This document shows, piece by piece, positions 17,692 through 24,907 of a DNA stretch of 64,000 nucleotides. The stretch lies in NCBI GenBank assembly GCA_041648175.1, contig JBAZPO010000014.1, positions 1 to 64,000 of the forward strand. The letters run 5' to 3'. Source of the stretch: Desulfobaccales bacterium (GTDB taxonomy: Bacteria > Desulfobacterota > Desulfobaccia > Desulfobaccales > 0-14-0-80-60-11). The notes below the pieces were generated by a model. That model had not been told where the DNA came from. It made no database searches and worked only from the letters and a program-made list of their open reading frames with translations. Every line of letters starts with the position of its first letter. Position 1 is the stretch's first letter. A program made the translations under genes and the position numbers.

Positions 17692-18468
17692 TTACACCAA
17701 AAACCCCGTCAACGGCGAAGACGCGGCGGCAACTTCCCGCTCCGGGCCCAGGCCGGAGAGAAAGGCCAGGCGGCCGGCCTCTACGCCCATGGCAAAGGCC
17801 TTGGCCATGGCGGCGTGATTCTGGGCGTCGGCCAGGGCGGTGTTCACCAGGACCGCGTCCGCGCCCATTTCCATGGCCTCCGCGGCGTGCGAGGGGGCGC
17901 CCAGGCCTGCGTCCACCACCACCGGCACCGTGGCCTGCTCAATGATGATGCGGATCATGTCCCGGGTCCTGACCCCCCGGTTGCTGCCGATGGGCGCGCC
18001 CAGGGGCATGACCGTGGCGGTGCCCAGTTCTTCCAGGCGCTTGGCCAGAACGGGATCGGCCTGGATGTAAGGCAAGACCACAAAGCCAGACTTAATCAGC
18101 AGTTCGGCGGCCTTCAGGGTTTCCACCGGGTCCGGCAGCAGATACTTGGGCTCGGGAGTGAGTTCCAGCTTCACCCAGGCTGGGAGACCCATGGCCCGGG
18201 CCATTTTGGCCAGGCGCACGGCCTCATCCGCGGTTCGGGCTCCCGAGGTGTTAGGGAGAATCAGGTATTTTTCGGGGTCCAACACCGAAAGGATGCTGTC
18301 GGTTTCCGGCTGGCCCAAATCCACCCGGCGCAAGGCCACCGTGACGATTTCCGCGCCAGAGGCGGCCAGGGCGGCTTGAAGCGCCGCGGCGGAGGGGAAC
18401 TTTCCTGTGCCCACCATAAGGCGGGAGCGGAACCGGCGTCCGGCGATGATTAGCGAGTCGTTCTGCAT
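17692..18468 (-). CDS. thiG: Thiazole synthase
   Basis: A 258-residue TIM-barrel enzyme that builds the thiazole phosphate ring from DXP, dehydroglycine and ThiS-thiocarboxylate. LIIAGRRFRSRLMVGTGKF is the typical start; WVKLELTPEPKYLLPDP holds the Schiff-base lysine region and GAPIGSNRG the phosphate-binding region. I chose the ATG at 18468. A TTG at 18504 with an AGAGGG upstream would add 12 residues. It precedes the BrnT gene by 11 bases. Confidence 0.94.
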   Translation of the reverse strand: MQNDSLIIAGRRFRSRLMVGTGKFPSAAALQAALAASGAEIVTVALRRVDLGQPETDSILSVLDPEKYLILPNTSGARTADEAVRLAKMARAMGLPAWVKLELTPEPKYLLPDPVETLKAAELLIKSGFVVLPYIQADPVLAKRLEELGTATVMPLGAPIGSNRGVRTRDMIRIIIEQATVPVVVDAGLGAPSHAAEAMEMGADAVLVNTALADAQNHAAMAKAFAMGVEAGRLAFLSGLGPEREVAAASSPLTGFLV

Positions 18469-18504
18469 ATTTATTTGCCCATCGACTATGATTAAGGAGG
18501 GCAA

Positions 18505-18590
18505 GTCCCTCTTTCTTAAAGGGGGATTTCGGGGGATTATCGGGAGCTTATTATAATCCCCCCTGCCCCCCCTTTAGAAAAGGGGGGAAC
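18505..18590. repeat. Two CCCCCTTT...AAAGGGGG repeat modules between thiF and thiG
   Basis: At 18505-18539 and again, in the other orientation, at 18552-18590 there are copies of the dispersed stem module (TCTTTCTTAAAGGGGGATTT and CCCCCCTTTAGAAAAGGGGG). They separate thiF and thiG and could fold in the transcript, but the genes are probably still co-transcribed. Confidence 0.6.
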
Positions 18591-18629
18591 TTCCCTCCAC
18601 TTTTGCTTTCACTGCTCACTGATTACTGA

Positions 18630-19406
18630 TTACTTTCCCTGACCGCACAGCGGACAGTCCGGCCGTTTAATCCGGGCCAGGGATTGAAATCTTCCCGCCA
18701 GCCCATCATAGGCCAGGAGCCGACGGGTCAGGTTTGATTCCCGGCCCAAGAGCAGTTTCAAGGCTTCCACCGCCTGCAGGCAGCCCATGGTGCCGGCCAC
18801 TGCGCCCAGGATGCCCGACTCGCTGGAGGAGGGCACCGCCTCCGCCGAGGGCATCTCCGGCACCAGACAGCGGTAACAGGGATTCTCCGCCCCGGGCAGA
18901 GCTACCAGGAGCTTCCCATACCACCCCGTGGCCGCGGCTGACACCAGGGGAATACCGTCCCGCCAGCAGCACTCCGCCAGGAGGAAACGGGTGGGAAAGT
19001 TGTCGCTGGCGTCCAACACCACCTCAAAGCCGTGCAACACTTCCTTAACGTTGGCCGGGTTGAGGCGCTGGTCAAAAGTTTCTACCCGGCAATGGGGGTT
19101 CAGGGCCGTCAGCGCTGCTTCCGCCACGGCCACCTTCTGCCTGCCTAAGTCGGCCGACCGGTAGAGAATCTGGCGCTGGAGGTTGGACTCCTCCACCGCG
19201 TCGCCGTCCACCAGGCCCAGGCGCCCTACTCCCGCCGCCGCGAGATACAACAGCGCGGCAGAACCGATGCCTCCAGCCCCCACCACCATAACTCGGCTGG
19301 CTCGCCAGCGGGCCTGTCCTTCCCAACCCACTTGGTCCAGGAGGGTGTTCCGGGAATAGCGTACGGTTTCCTGGGAGGAAAAGTCCGCCCGCGCTTCGGT
19401 CCTCAT
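18630..19406 (-). CDS. thiF: ThiF/MoeB-family sulfur carrier adenylyltransferase
   Basis: A 258-residue E1-like enzyme that adenylates the C-terminal glycine of ThiS. The nucleotide site VVGAGGIGSAAL, the LVDGDAVEESNLQRQ segment, DASDNFPTRFLL and the two zinc-binding CxxC pairs (CYRC and CPLC) are intact. The start at 19406 has AAGGAAG upstream. A GTG at 19451 would add 15 residues. MoeB or HesA would be the alternative annotation, but the thi neighbours make ThiF likely. Confidence 0.92.
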   Translation of the reverse strand: MRTEARADFSSQETVRYSRNTLLDQVGWEGQARWRASRVMVVGAGGIGSAALLYLAAAGVGRLGLVDGDAVEESNLQRQILYRSADLGRQKVAVAEAALTALNPHCRVETFDQRLNPANVKEVLHGFEVVLDASDNFPTRFLLAECCWRDGIPLVSAAATGWYGKLLVALPGAENPCYRCLVPEMPSAEAVPSSSESGILGAVAGTMGCLQAVEALKLLLGRESNLTRRLLAYDGLAGRFQSLARIKRPDCPLCGQGK

Positions 19407-19473
19407 AAGCTTCCTTGAATTTGCGGCCTTGAGCGGCCCGAACAATTGCACCTTTCCTTATTATCTTATGCAA

Positions 19474-19502
19474 ATTATAAACTTACGCAAGTCATCCGAC
19501 AA
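19474..19502 (-). promoter_or_regulatory. Candidate sigma-70-type promoter for the thi genes
   Basis: On the minus strand, TTGTCG (19502-19497) and a consensus TATAAT (19479-19474) are separated by 17 bases. This lies about 70 bases ahead of the thiF ATG in the divergent gatB-thiF gap. No TPP riboswitch is recognisable between it and thiF. Confidence 0.5.
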
Positions 19503-19547
19503 CCCGGGGCGCGGGGATTTCCTCTTCAGACCACTCAAGGGCTTGCC

Positions 19548-19576
19548 TTGACAGACTTTCTCCATTTAGGTAACCT
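19548..19576 (+). promoter_or_regulatory. Candidate promoter for gatB
   Basis: TTGACA at 19548-19553 and TAACCT at 19571-19576 are spaced by 17 bases, 25 bases ahead of the gatB GTG and its AAAGGAGAAG ribosome binding site. The -10 is weak. Confidence 0.4.
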
Positions 19577-19600
19577 TCAATAATCTTAAAGGAGAAGAAC

Positions 19601-21028
19601 GTGGAATTTGAAGCCGTCATCGGGTTGGAAGTCCACGCCCATCTGCTCACGCATAGCAAGATCTTCTGCGGCTGCGCCACCTCCTTTGGGGCCCCGCCCA
19701 ACACCCACGTGTGCGAGGTCTGCCTGGGGATGCCCGGCAGCCTGCCGGTCTTAAACGAAAAGGCCGTGGAATTCGCCCTAAAAATGGCGCTGGCTACCGA
19801 CTGCCGGGTCAATCCGGAGTCGGTCTTCGCCCGAAAAAATTACTTCTATCCCGATCTGCCCAAGGGCTACCAGATTTCCCAATATGAGCTGCCCCTGGCC
19901 GAGCACGGCTTTCTGGATATTAAAGTCGAAGGCCAACCCCGGCGCCTGGGCATCACCCGCATCCACATGGAAGAAGATGCGGGCAAACTTATCCACAGCG
20001 AATCCCGCCCGGTGAGCTTCGTGGATTTTAACCGCACCGGGGTGCCCTTGATCGAAATCGTCAGCGAGCCGGACATGCGCACCCCTGACGAGGCGGTGGA
20101 GTACCTCAAGGGCTTGCGAAATATCCTCCTCTACCTGGAGATTTGCGACGGCAACATGGAGGAAGGCTCGCTTAGGTGCGACGCCAATATCTCTTTGCGT
20201 CCGGTAGGGCAAACCGAACTCGGCACCAAAACCGAACTGAAGAACATGAACTCCTTCCGGTTCGTCAAAGCGGCCCTGGAATATGAAATCAAGCGGCAGC
20301 GGGCGCTGTTGGCCGCGGGTCGGGAAATCGTCCAGGAGACCCGCCTGTGGGATACGGCCGCCAATCAGACGGTGTCCATGCGGGGTAAGGAAGAGGCCCA
20401 CGACTATCGCTACTTTCCTGACCCGGACCTGGTGCCCATCAAAATTTCTCAGGAGTTGATTGACCGCCTTACAAAACAACTGCCGGAATTGCCGGCGGCG
20501 CGCCTGAAGCGCTTTCAAGCGGATTATGACCTGCCCGAATACGATGCCGAGGTTCTGACTGCGGACAAAGCCCTGGCCGACTACTTCGAGGCCGGAGTCC
20601 GGGAGTTCCCTCGGCCCAAGCAGGTGAGCAACTGGATTATGTGCGAAGTCCTGCGAGAATTAAAAAAAGAAGAAGCGGGGATTGCCGCAATAAAGGTTAC
20701 GCCCGCGGCCTTGGGGCAATTGTTGAAGTTGCTTGAAGCCGGTACTATCAGCGGCAAGCTGGCCAAAACCGTGTTCGAGGACATGGTGGCCACCGGCCGC
20801 GACCCCGAGGTCATCGTCCAAGAAAAAGGCCTTACCCAAATCAGCGACACCGGAGCGCTGGAGACAGCGGCTCAGGAGATTATCGACGCCCACCCCCAGG
20901 AAGTGGCCAACTACAAGGCAGGCAAGACCAAGGTCATGGGCTTTTTCGTTGGCCAACTGATGAAAAAAACCAAGGGTCAGGCCAACCCGCAATTAGCTAA
21001 TGAAATTTTTCAGCGGCTTTTAGGTTAA
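19601..21028 (+). CDS. gatB: Asp-tRNA(Asn)/Glu-tRNA(Gln) amidotransferase subunit B
   Basis: A 475-residue subunit of the GatCAB complex, which converts misacylated Glu-tRNA(Gln) or Asp-tRNA(Asn) to the correct aminoacyl-tRNA. It starts VEFEAVIGLEVHAHL from a GTG with AAAGGAGAAG upstream. CGCATSFGAPPNTHVCEVCLGMPG includes the CxC/CxxC zinc site. DFNRTGVPLIEIVSEPD and the C-terminal YqeY-like helical tail are present. gatA and gatC are not next to it. Confidence 0.97.
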   Translation: MEFEAVIGLEVHAHLLTHSKIFCGCATSFGAPPNTHVCEVCLGMPGSLPVLNEKAVEFALKMALATDCRVNPESVFARKNYFYPDLPKGYQISQYELPLAEHGFLDIKVEGQPRRLGITRIHMEEDAGKLIHSESRPVSFVDFNRTGVPLIEIVSEPDMRTPDEAVEYLKGLRNILLYLEICDGNMEEGSLRCDANISLRPVGQTELGTKTELKNMNSFRFVKAALEYEIKRQRALLAAGREIVQETRLWDTAANQTVSMRGKEEAHDYRYFPDPDLVPIKISQELIDRLTKQLPELPAARLKRFQADYDLPEYDAEVLTADKALADYFEAGVREFPRPKQVSNWIMCEVLRELKKEEAGIAAIKVTPAALGQLLKLLEAGTISGKLAKTVFEDMVATGRDPEVIVQEKGLTQISDTGALETAAQEIIDAHPQEVANYKAGKTKVMGFFVGQLMKKTKGQANPQLANEIFQRLLG

Positions 21029-21106
21029 CAATCCTTTGCGCCTTCGCGCCTTGGCGAGAGACTTCACGCCAGGACGCATAGGCGCAAGATAAAATCAGGA
21101 GCATAA

Positions 21107-22156
21107 ATGATCCCCTATTGCAGCATCTGTTGGGACATCGACAAAGTGAAGCTCCTCGACCAGCGGCGTCTGCCCGCGGAAGAGCTCTATCTGGAAATCA
21201 CCGATTACCACGACGTCATCGAGGCCATCCGCACTTTGGCGATTCGGGGCGCGCCCGCCATCGGCGTGGCCGCGGCCATGGGCGCGGCGTTGGGGGCCTT
21301 GGCCTTAGAGACTCAGGACCAAGTAGAGTTCCAGGCGCGCTTTCAGAAAATCTGCCAGGAAATTGCCCAGGCCAGGCCCACCGCGGTGAACCTGTTTTGG
21401 GCCCTGGACCGCGTCCAGCGCCTGGCCCAGGCCCACGCCAATGAGTCCGTCGCGGCGCTCAAAGACCGCCTCGTGAATGAGGCCCAGACCATGCTGTCCG
21501 AAGACGAAACCACCAACCGGCACATGGCTCAGGCAGGGCACGTCTTGATCCACAACGGTCACCGGGTCCTCACCCACTGCAACACCGGGGCCCTGGCCAC
21601 CGGGGCCTACGGCACCGCCCTGGGGGTGCTGCGGGCGGCCTGGGAGGCTGGCAAGCGCTTTTCGGTGTGGGTGGATGAAACCCGGCCACTCCTCCAGGGG
21701 GCTCGGCTCACCACCTGGGAGTTAGGCAAGCTGGGGATTCCCTACACCCTCATTCCCGACGGGGCCGCGGCCACGCTGATGCATCAGGGTAAAGTAGACC
21801 TGGTCATTCTGGGGGCGGACCGCATCGCTGCCAACGGGGACACCGCTAACAAGATCGGCACGTATAGCGTGGCGGTCCTGGCCCACCACCACGGCATCCC
21901 TTTTTACGTGGCGGCGCCCTTGTCCACCTTTGATTTCTCGATTCCCGACGGCAACCATATCCCGGTGGAAGAGCGCGCCGCAGAAGAGGTGACCCATCTT
22001 TGGGGGCAGGCCGTGGCGCCATTGGGAGCCCCGGCCTTGAACCTGGCCTTTGACGTTACCCCCAACGACTTGATTGCCGGCATCGTCACGGAAAAAGGCA
22101 TCATGGAACCGCCCTTTACTTCCAGTTTGAAGCCTTATCGACACACCCAGGAGTAA
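21107..22156 (+). CDS. mtnA: Methylthioribose-1-phosphate isomerase
   Basis: A 349-residue enzyme of the eIF2B-like family that converts 5-methylthioribose 1-phosphate to the ribulose form in the methionine salvage pathway. TLAIRGAPAIGVAAAMG, the THCNTGALATG active-site Cys segment, VDETRPLLQGARLT and GADRIAANGDTANKIGT are diagnostic, and the length is standard. An eIF2B-like or RuBP-regulatory alternative is less likely because of the NTGALAT and GADRIAANGD pair. The leader (21029-21106) holds a CTTTGCGCCTTCGCGCCTTG-type low-complexity repeat. Confidence 0.96.
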   Translation: MIPYCSICWDIDKVKLLDQRRLPAEELYLEITDYHDVIEAIRTLAIRGAPAIGVAAAMGAALGALALETQDQVEFQARFQKICQEIAQARPTAVNLFWALDRVQRLAQAHANESVAALKDRLVNEAQTMLSEDETTNRHMAQAGHVLIHNGHRVLTHCNTGALATGAYGTALGVLRAAWEAGKRFSVWVDETRPLLQGARLTTWELGKLGIPYTLIPDGAAATLMHQGKVDLVILGADRIAANGDTANKIGTYSVAVLAHHHGIPFYVAAPLSTFDFSIPDGNHIPVEERAAEEVTHLWGQAVAPLGAPALNLAFDVTPNDLIAGIVTEKGIMEPPFTSSLKPYRHTQE

Positions 22157-22160
22157 CCTG

Positions 22161-23102
22161 ATGCGCACAATGGTCCGATGCCTCCTGTTCGCGTTAATCG
22201 TGCTCATGGCCCAACCCGTGCTGGCGGCAGGCCCTTACAACATCCGGTTCCCGGCCTCCCCCGGAGGCTGTGACCCCAATGCCGTCACCGTAGTGGGCAG
22301 CATCCAGCACTACCGCATCAAGAAAGGCGACGACCTTCTGGATCTGGCCCGTCACTATGGCCTGGGTTATTCGGAGATCGGGGTTATGTACCGCCAGTGG
22401 GATCCGTTCTTGCCTCCAGTGGGGGCGGAAATGACCATCCCCACCATGTGGATCGTGCCCAATAACCATGGCAACCAGATCATTGTCAACACCGGCGCCA
22501 TGCGTCTTTACTATTTTATCAACAACAACACCCAGGTTTATACCTTCCCCATCGGCATGGGTGTCCTGGATTTCAAGACTCCCCAGGGAAAATTCCGGGT
22601 GATTGAGAAAAAAGTTAATCCCACCTGGCATATCCCTAAAAATTTGCAAAAGAAATATGAAATGGCGGCAATGCCCCCGGGGCCGGATAACCCGCTGGGC
22701 GAATACAAGCTAACCCTATCCTGGGGCGATTACGGCATTCACGGCACTGCCATGCCCTTGGGGGTGGGGCGCATGGTGAGCCACGGCTGCACCCGGATGT
22801 ACCCTGAGCACATTAAGAAGCTCTTCCCTATGGTGCCCATGGGAGCCTCGGTCGAATATGTCTATGAACCGGCTTTGATTGGCTTCCGCCAGGGCCGCAT
22901 TTACCTGTCGGTGCATGAAGACGTGTACTTCAAAATCCCTTCCATGATCCTTCACGTTCTGAATATGATAGAGCAGCGCGGCCTGGCCGATCAAGTTGAT
23001 ATGCGTAAGGTGATGCAGACGGTGGAAGAGCACTACGGTAATCCAGTGGATATCACCAAGCAAGGGGCCGGGGGCCTGGCCCTTAACGTTTCTAACGAAT
23101 AG
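22161..23102 (+). CDS. L,D-transpeptidase (ErfK/YbiS/YcfS/YnhG type) with LysM-like region
   Basis: A 313-residue exported enzyme with a signal peptide ending about ...PVLA (residue 22). A LysM-like segment (HYRIKKGDDLLDLARHYGLGYSEI) at about residues 50-75 should bind peptidoglycan. The YkuD catalytic domain covers about 105-240, with HGT at 194-196 and SHGCTRM at 207-213 (catalytic Cys210). It should cross-link peptidoglycan (3-3 links) or attach lipoproteins to it. The C-terminal 70 residues are an extension of unknown role. The gene follows mtnA with four bases between, so they are one operon even though the functions differ. Confidence 0.93.
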   Translation: MRTMVRCLLFALIVLMAQPVLAAGPYNIRFPASPGGCDPNAVTVVGSIQHYRIKKGDDLLDLARHYGLGYSEIGVMYRQWDPFLPPVGAEMTIPTMWIVPNNHGNQIIVNTGAMRLYYFINNNTQVYTFPIGMGVLDFKTPQGKFRVIEKKVNPTWHIPKNLQKKYEMAAMPPGPDNPLGEYKLTLSWGDYGIHGTAMPLGVGRMVSHGCTRMYPEHIKKLFPMVPMGASVEYVYEPALIGFRQGRIYLSVHEDVYFKIPSMILHVLNMIEQRGLADQVDMRKVMQTVEEHYGNPVDITKQGAGGLALNVSNE

Positions 23103-23146
23103 GCGAAATTTTTACTCTATCAAAAATTTCGTCAAGCTACGATAAA

Positions 23147-23178
23147 TAGGGGCCGCTAATCCGGCCCTTTATTTTTTC
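23147..23178 (+). terminator. Rho-independent terminator after the L,D-transpeptidase gene
   Basis: GGGCCG pairs with CGGCCC around a CTAATC loop and is followed by TTTATTTTTT. Just upstream, CGAAATTTTT / AAAAATTTCG (23104-23131) is a second, AT-rich stem. Confidence 0.75.
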
Positions 23179-23210
23179 CTCCGAGTCCTCCGCTTTTCCT
23201 CTTCTCTTAA

Positions 23211-23454
23211 AGCGATTGCCAAAAGAGCCTCTTGCAAAAGTCTCTTTTCGGTCAATATCTTATTTGGGCTTATGAGTTCGCCGGTAGCACAGGCTTTCCA
23301 GCCTGTGCTCATATAGGCTAAAGCCTGCGACTACATCATGTCCGGCAATTTTGCAAGAAGCTCAAAAGTTCTTTCCTTTTATCCCTGTCTCCCCTTGCGG
23401 GAGAAGGTCAGGGTGAGGGGTAAATACGAAATAAAAGTTTGCCAATGAGTATAT
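23211..23454. mobile_element. MITE-like element, second composite copy (left member of a tandem pair)
   Basis: It begins with GCGATTGCCAAAAG and ends GTTTGCCAATGAGTATA. Inside are the inner GAGCCTCTTGCAAAAG / TTTTGCAAGAAGCTC pair, the GTAGCACAGGC...GCCTGTGCT palindrome (23283-23310) and the CTCCCCTTGCGGGAGAAGG module. Its right end abuts the next element so that the two share TATA. Confidence 0.65.
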
Positions 23455-23634
23455 AGCGTTTGCCATAAATTTATGCCGCTGGCTGATTTTTAAATCTCCA
23501 TAAATCCCCCTTTTTCAAAGGGGGACTTTACAAGTAATTCCTTATAGTTCCCCCCTTTACCAAAGGGGGGTTAGGGGGGATTTGGGGTGTTAAAGTATCT
23601 TCTATTACGGAAAAAACTTTTGGCAAACGCCATA
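23452..23634. mobile_element. MITE-like element, right member of a tandem pair
   Basis: The left end TATAGCGTTTGCCATAAAT and the right end ACTTTTGGCAAACGCCATA are inverted copies. They enclose two CCCCCTTT...AAAGGGGG modules (23503-23583). The 82-codon ORF that starts inside it at 23587 has no ribosome binding site and is not annotated as a gene. Between 23635 and 23855 I see nothing recognisable. Confidence 0.7.
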
Positions 23635-23855
23635 ACTGTCGACTTATCCAAAAAGGCTTTCACCTGCCCATCAAGATGGATCATTTTGAACCTCTTCGTT
23701 GCTTGTCTTATATGGCGGGAAATTATCTGGTTTGGCTATCTGGAGGCGGTGGTTAATATAAAGGCAGATGTCAGATGGGTGCCAGCCTTACCCGACTTTA
23801 ACGTGACTCAAATCTTCAGGAGGCAAGCAAGTTAGGGGGAGGCAACGACTGCCCC

Positions 23856-23897
23856 AAAAGACAGAAGGTGTGGTGAGCCCAGCTCTCCACACCTTCT
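23856..23897 (-). terminator. Probable terminator after the lipoprotein genes
   Basis: AGAAGGTGTGG and CCACACCTTCT form an 11-base perfect stem. On the minus strand it is followed by GTCTTTTGG. It lies about 40 bases after the stop of the lipoprotein gene at 23939. Confidence 0.6.
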
Positions 23898-23938
23898 GAA
23901 TACGTTGGGGTTACCCCCAAAATAACTGCACTAGTGCT

Positions 23939-24307
23939 TTACATGGCCTGTTTGGCTTTTTTCGGTTTAGCCGGCGGGCATTTCACTGCTTTTTTCTTCT
24001 TGCCCTTTTTGGCCTTACCGTATTGTACCTTGGCGCACACTTTTTCCGCCGCGTCTTCGGCCCTGGCAGCAGCCGCCTCAGCCTTGTTGGCCGCAGCGGA
24101 AGCGCGAGGTACGGGGACTTTGGCATCTTGTGCGGCCGCTTCAGCCTTTACTACCGACGCGGCTGCCCGATCTGCAGAAGCCTTAGCCTGCTGTGAGTAC
24201 ATTGAACACTGATCATAGTACTGTTGGCAGCAGCCAGCACCTCCCAGCACCAGGGCAAAGACCGCGAGGAGAGCCAAGGCATAACCTTTTCTCATTGCCT
24301 TCCTCAT
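23939..24307 (-). CDS. Alanine-zipper lipoprotein, Lpp-like, with lysine-rich tail
   Basis: A 122-residue lipoprotein precursor. A basic start and hydrophobic core lead to a lipobox LGGAGC, so the mature protein begins CCQQYYDQC. The middle (about residues 38-90) is a heptad-like alanine-rich coiled coil (KASADRAAASVVKAEAAAQDAK ... reads in two halves) like Lpp/OprI alanine zippers. The C-terminus is lysine-rich (KAKKGKKKK, then KPKKAKQ), suggesting contact with anionic polymer or peptidoglycan. It probably links outer membrane and wall. AAGGGGG lies ahead of the ATG. It is the second of two tandem paralogues. Confidence 0.78.
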   Translation of the reverse strand: MRKAMRKGYALALLAVFALVLGGAGCCQQYYDQCSMYSQQAKASADRAAASVVKAEAAAQDAKVPVPRASAAANKAEAAAARAEDAAEKVCAKVQYGKAKKGKKKKAVKCPPAKPKKAKQAM

Positions 24308-24369
24308 CGATTACCCCCTTTCGGAGAGATATTTTCACTCTCCATGAGCTAAATCACCCTTGGTGCTAC

Positions 24370-24663
24370 TTACTTCCGCATCTTCTTCATCAGACATGCT
24401 TCTGCTTTCGCAGCAGCAGCCTCAGCCCGATCAGCCGCGGCCTCAGCTTTATCAGCCGAAGCTTTCGCGTCTGCCGCCGCCATTTCGGCGTTCCGCGCCG
24501 CACTGTCCGCCTTAGCAGCCGAAGCCGCCGCCTGATCGGCGTACATCTTGGCTTCGTCTACGCTCTTCTTGCAGGCGTCGCAGCACCCCATTCCCATGGC
24601 AGCGATAAACGCCAGGAGAATGGCCCATGCAAAGCCTTTCCTTACCAAAGCTTTCCTCATCAT
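24370..24663 (-). CDS. Alanine-zipper lipoprotein, Lpp/OprI-like
   Basis: A 97-residue lipoprotein precursor. The signal peptide ends in the lipobox MGMGC (mature start CCDACKKSVDE). It then has an almost uninterrupted AxxAxxA coiled coil (YADQAAASAAKADSAARNAE, then AEAAADRAEAAAAKAE). The C-terminus is CLMKKMRK; the terminal lysine region resembles the residue that links Lpp to peptidoglycan. An L,D-transpeptidase that could do that is encoded 1.5 kb away. GAAGGGGGG lies upstream of the ATGATG start. It lies 62 bases upstream of its paralogue. Confidence 0.8.
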   Translation of the reverse strand: MMRKALVRKGFAWAILLAFIAAMGMGCCDACKKSVDEAKMYADQAAASAAKADSAARNAEMAAADAKASADKAEAAADRAEAAAAKAEACLMKKMRK

Positions 24664-24907
24664 CTATCCCCCCTTCTCAAAGAGATGGTTTAAGGTAAGT
24701 AAGATGCCCACATTTAATAATACTGGGCTGGAAATATCAAGAAAAAATGTAACCTCCTTGATATTTTTTCCTTAGACCCTTTTACTACGGTACTAAAACC
24801 CTGTTTCGATTAACTATAGGTATGGATTGAAAAATATCAAGGAAAAAGTTTCCAATTAATAATTTTTTTTTGAGGCTTTCTGAATGTCAATATTTATCAC
24901 CTTGATT

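Noticed and set aside
19407..19600. TPP riboswitch upstream of the thi genes
   Set aside because: I looked for the conserved CTGAGA and ACC...CTGATC elements on the minus strand upstream of thiF and ahead of thiG and thiH and did not find them.
23587..23835. 82-codon ORF beginning in an MITE-like element
   Set aside because: Starts inside a repeat, no ribosome binding site, no similarity I recognise.
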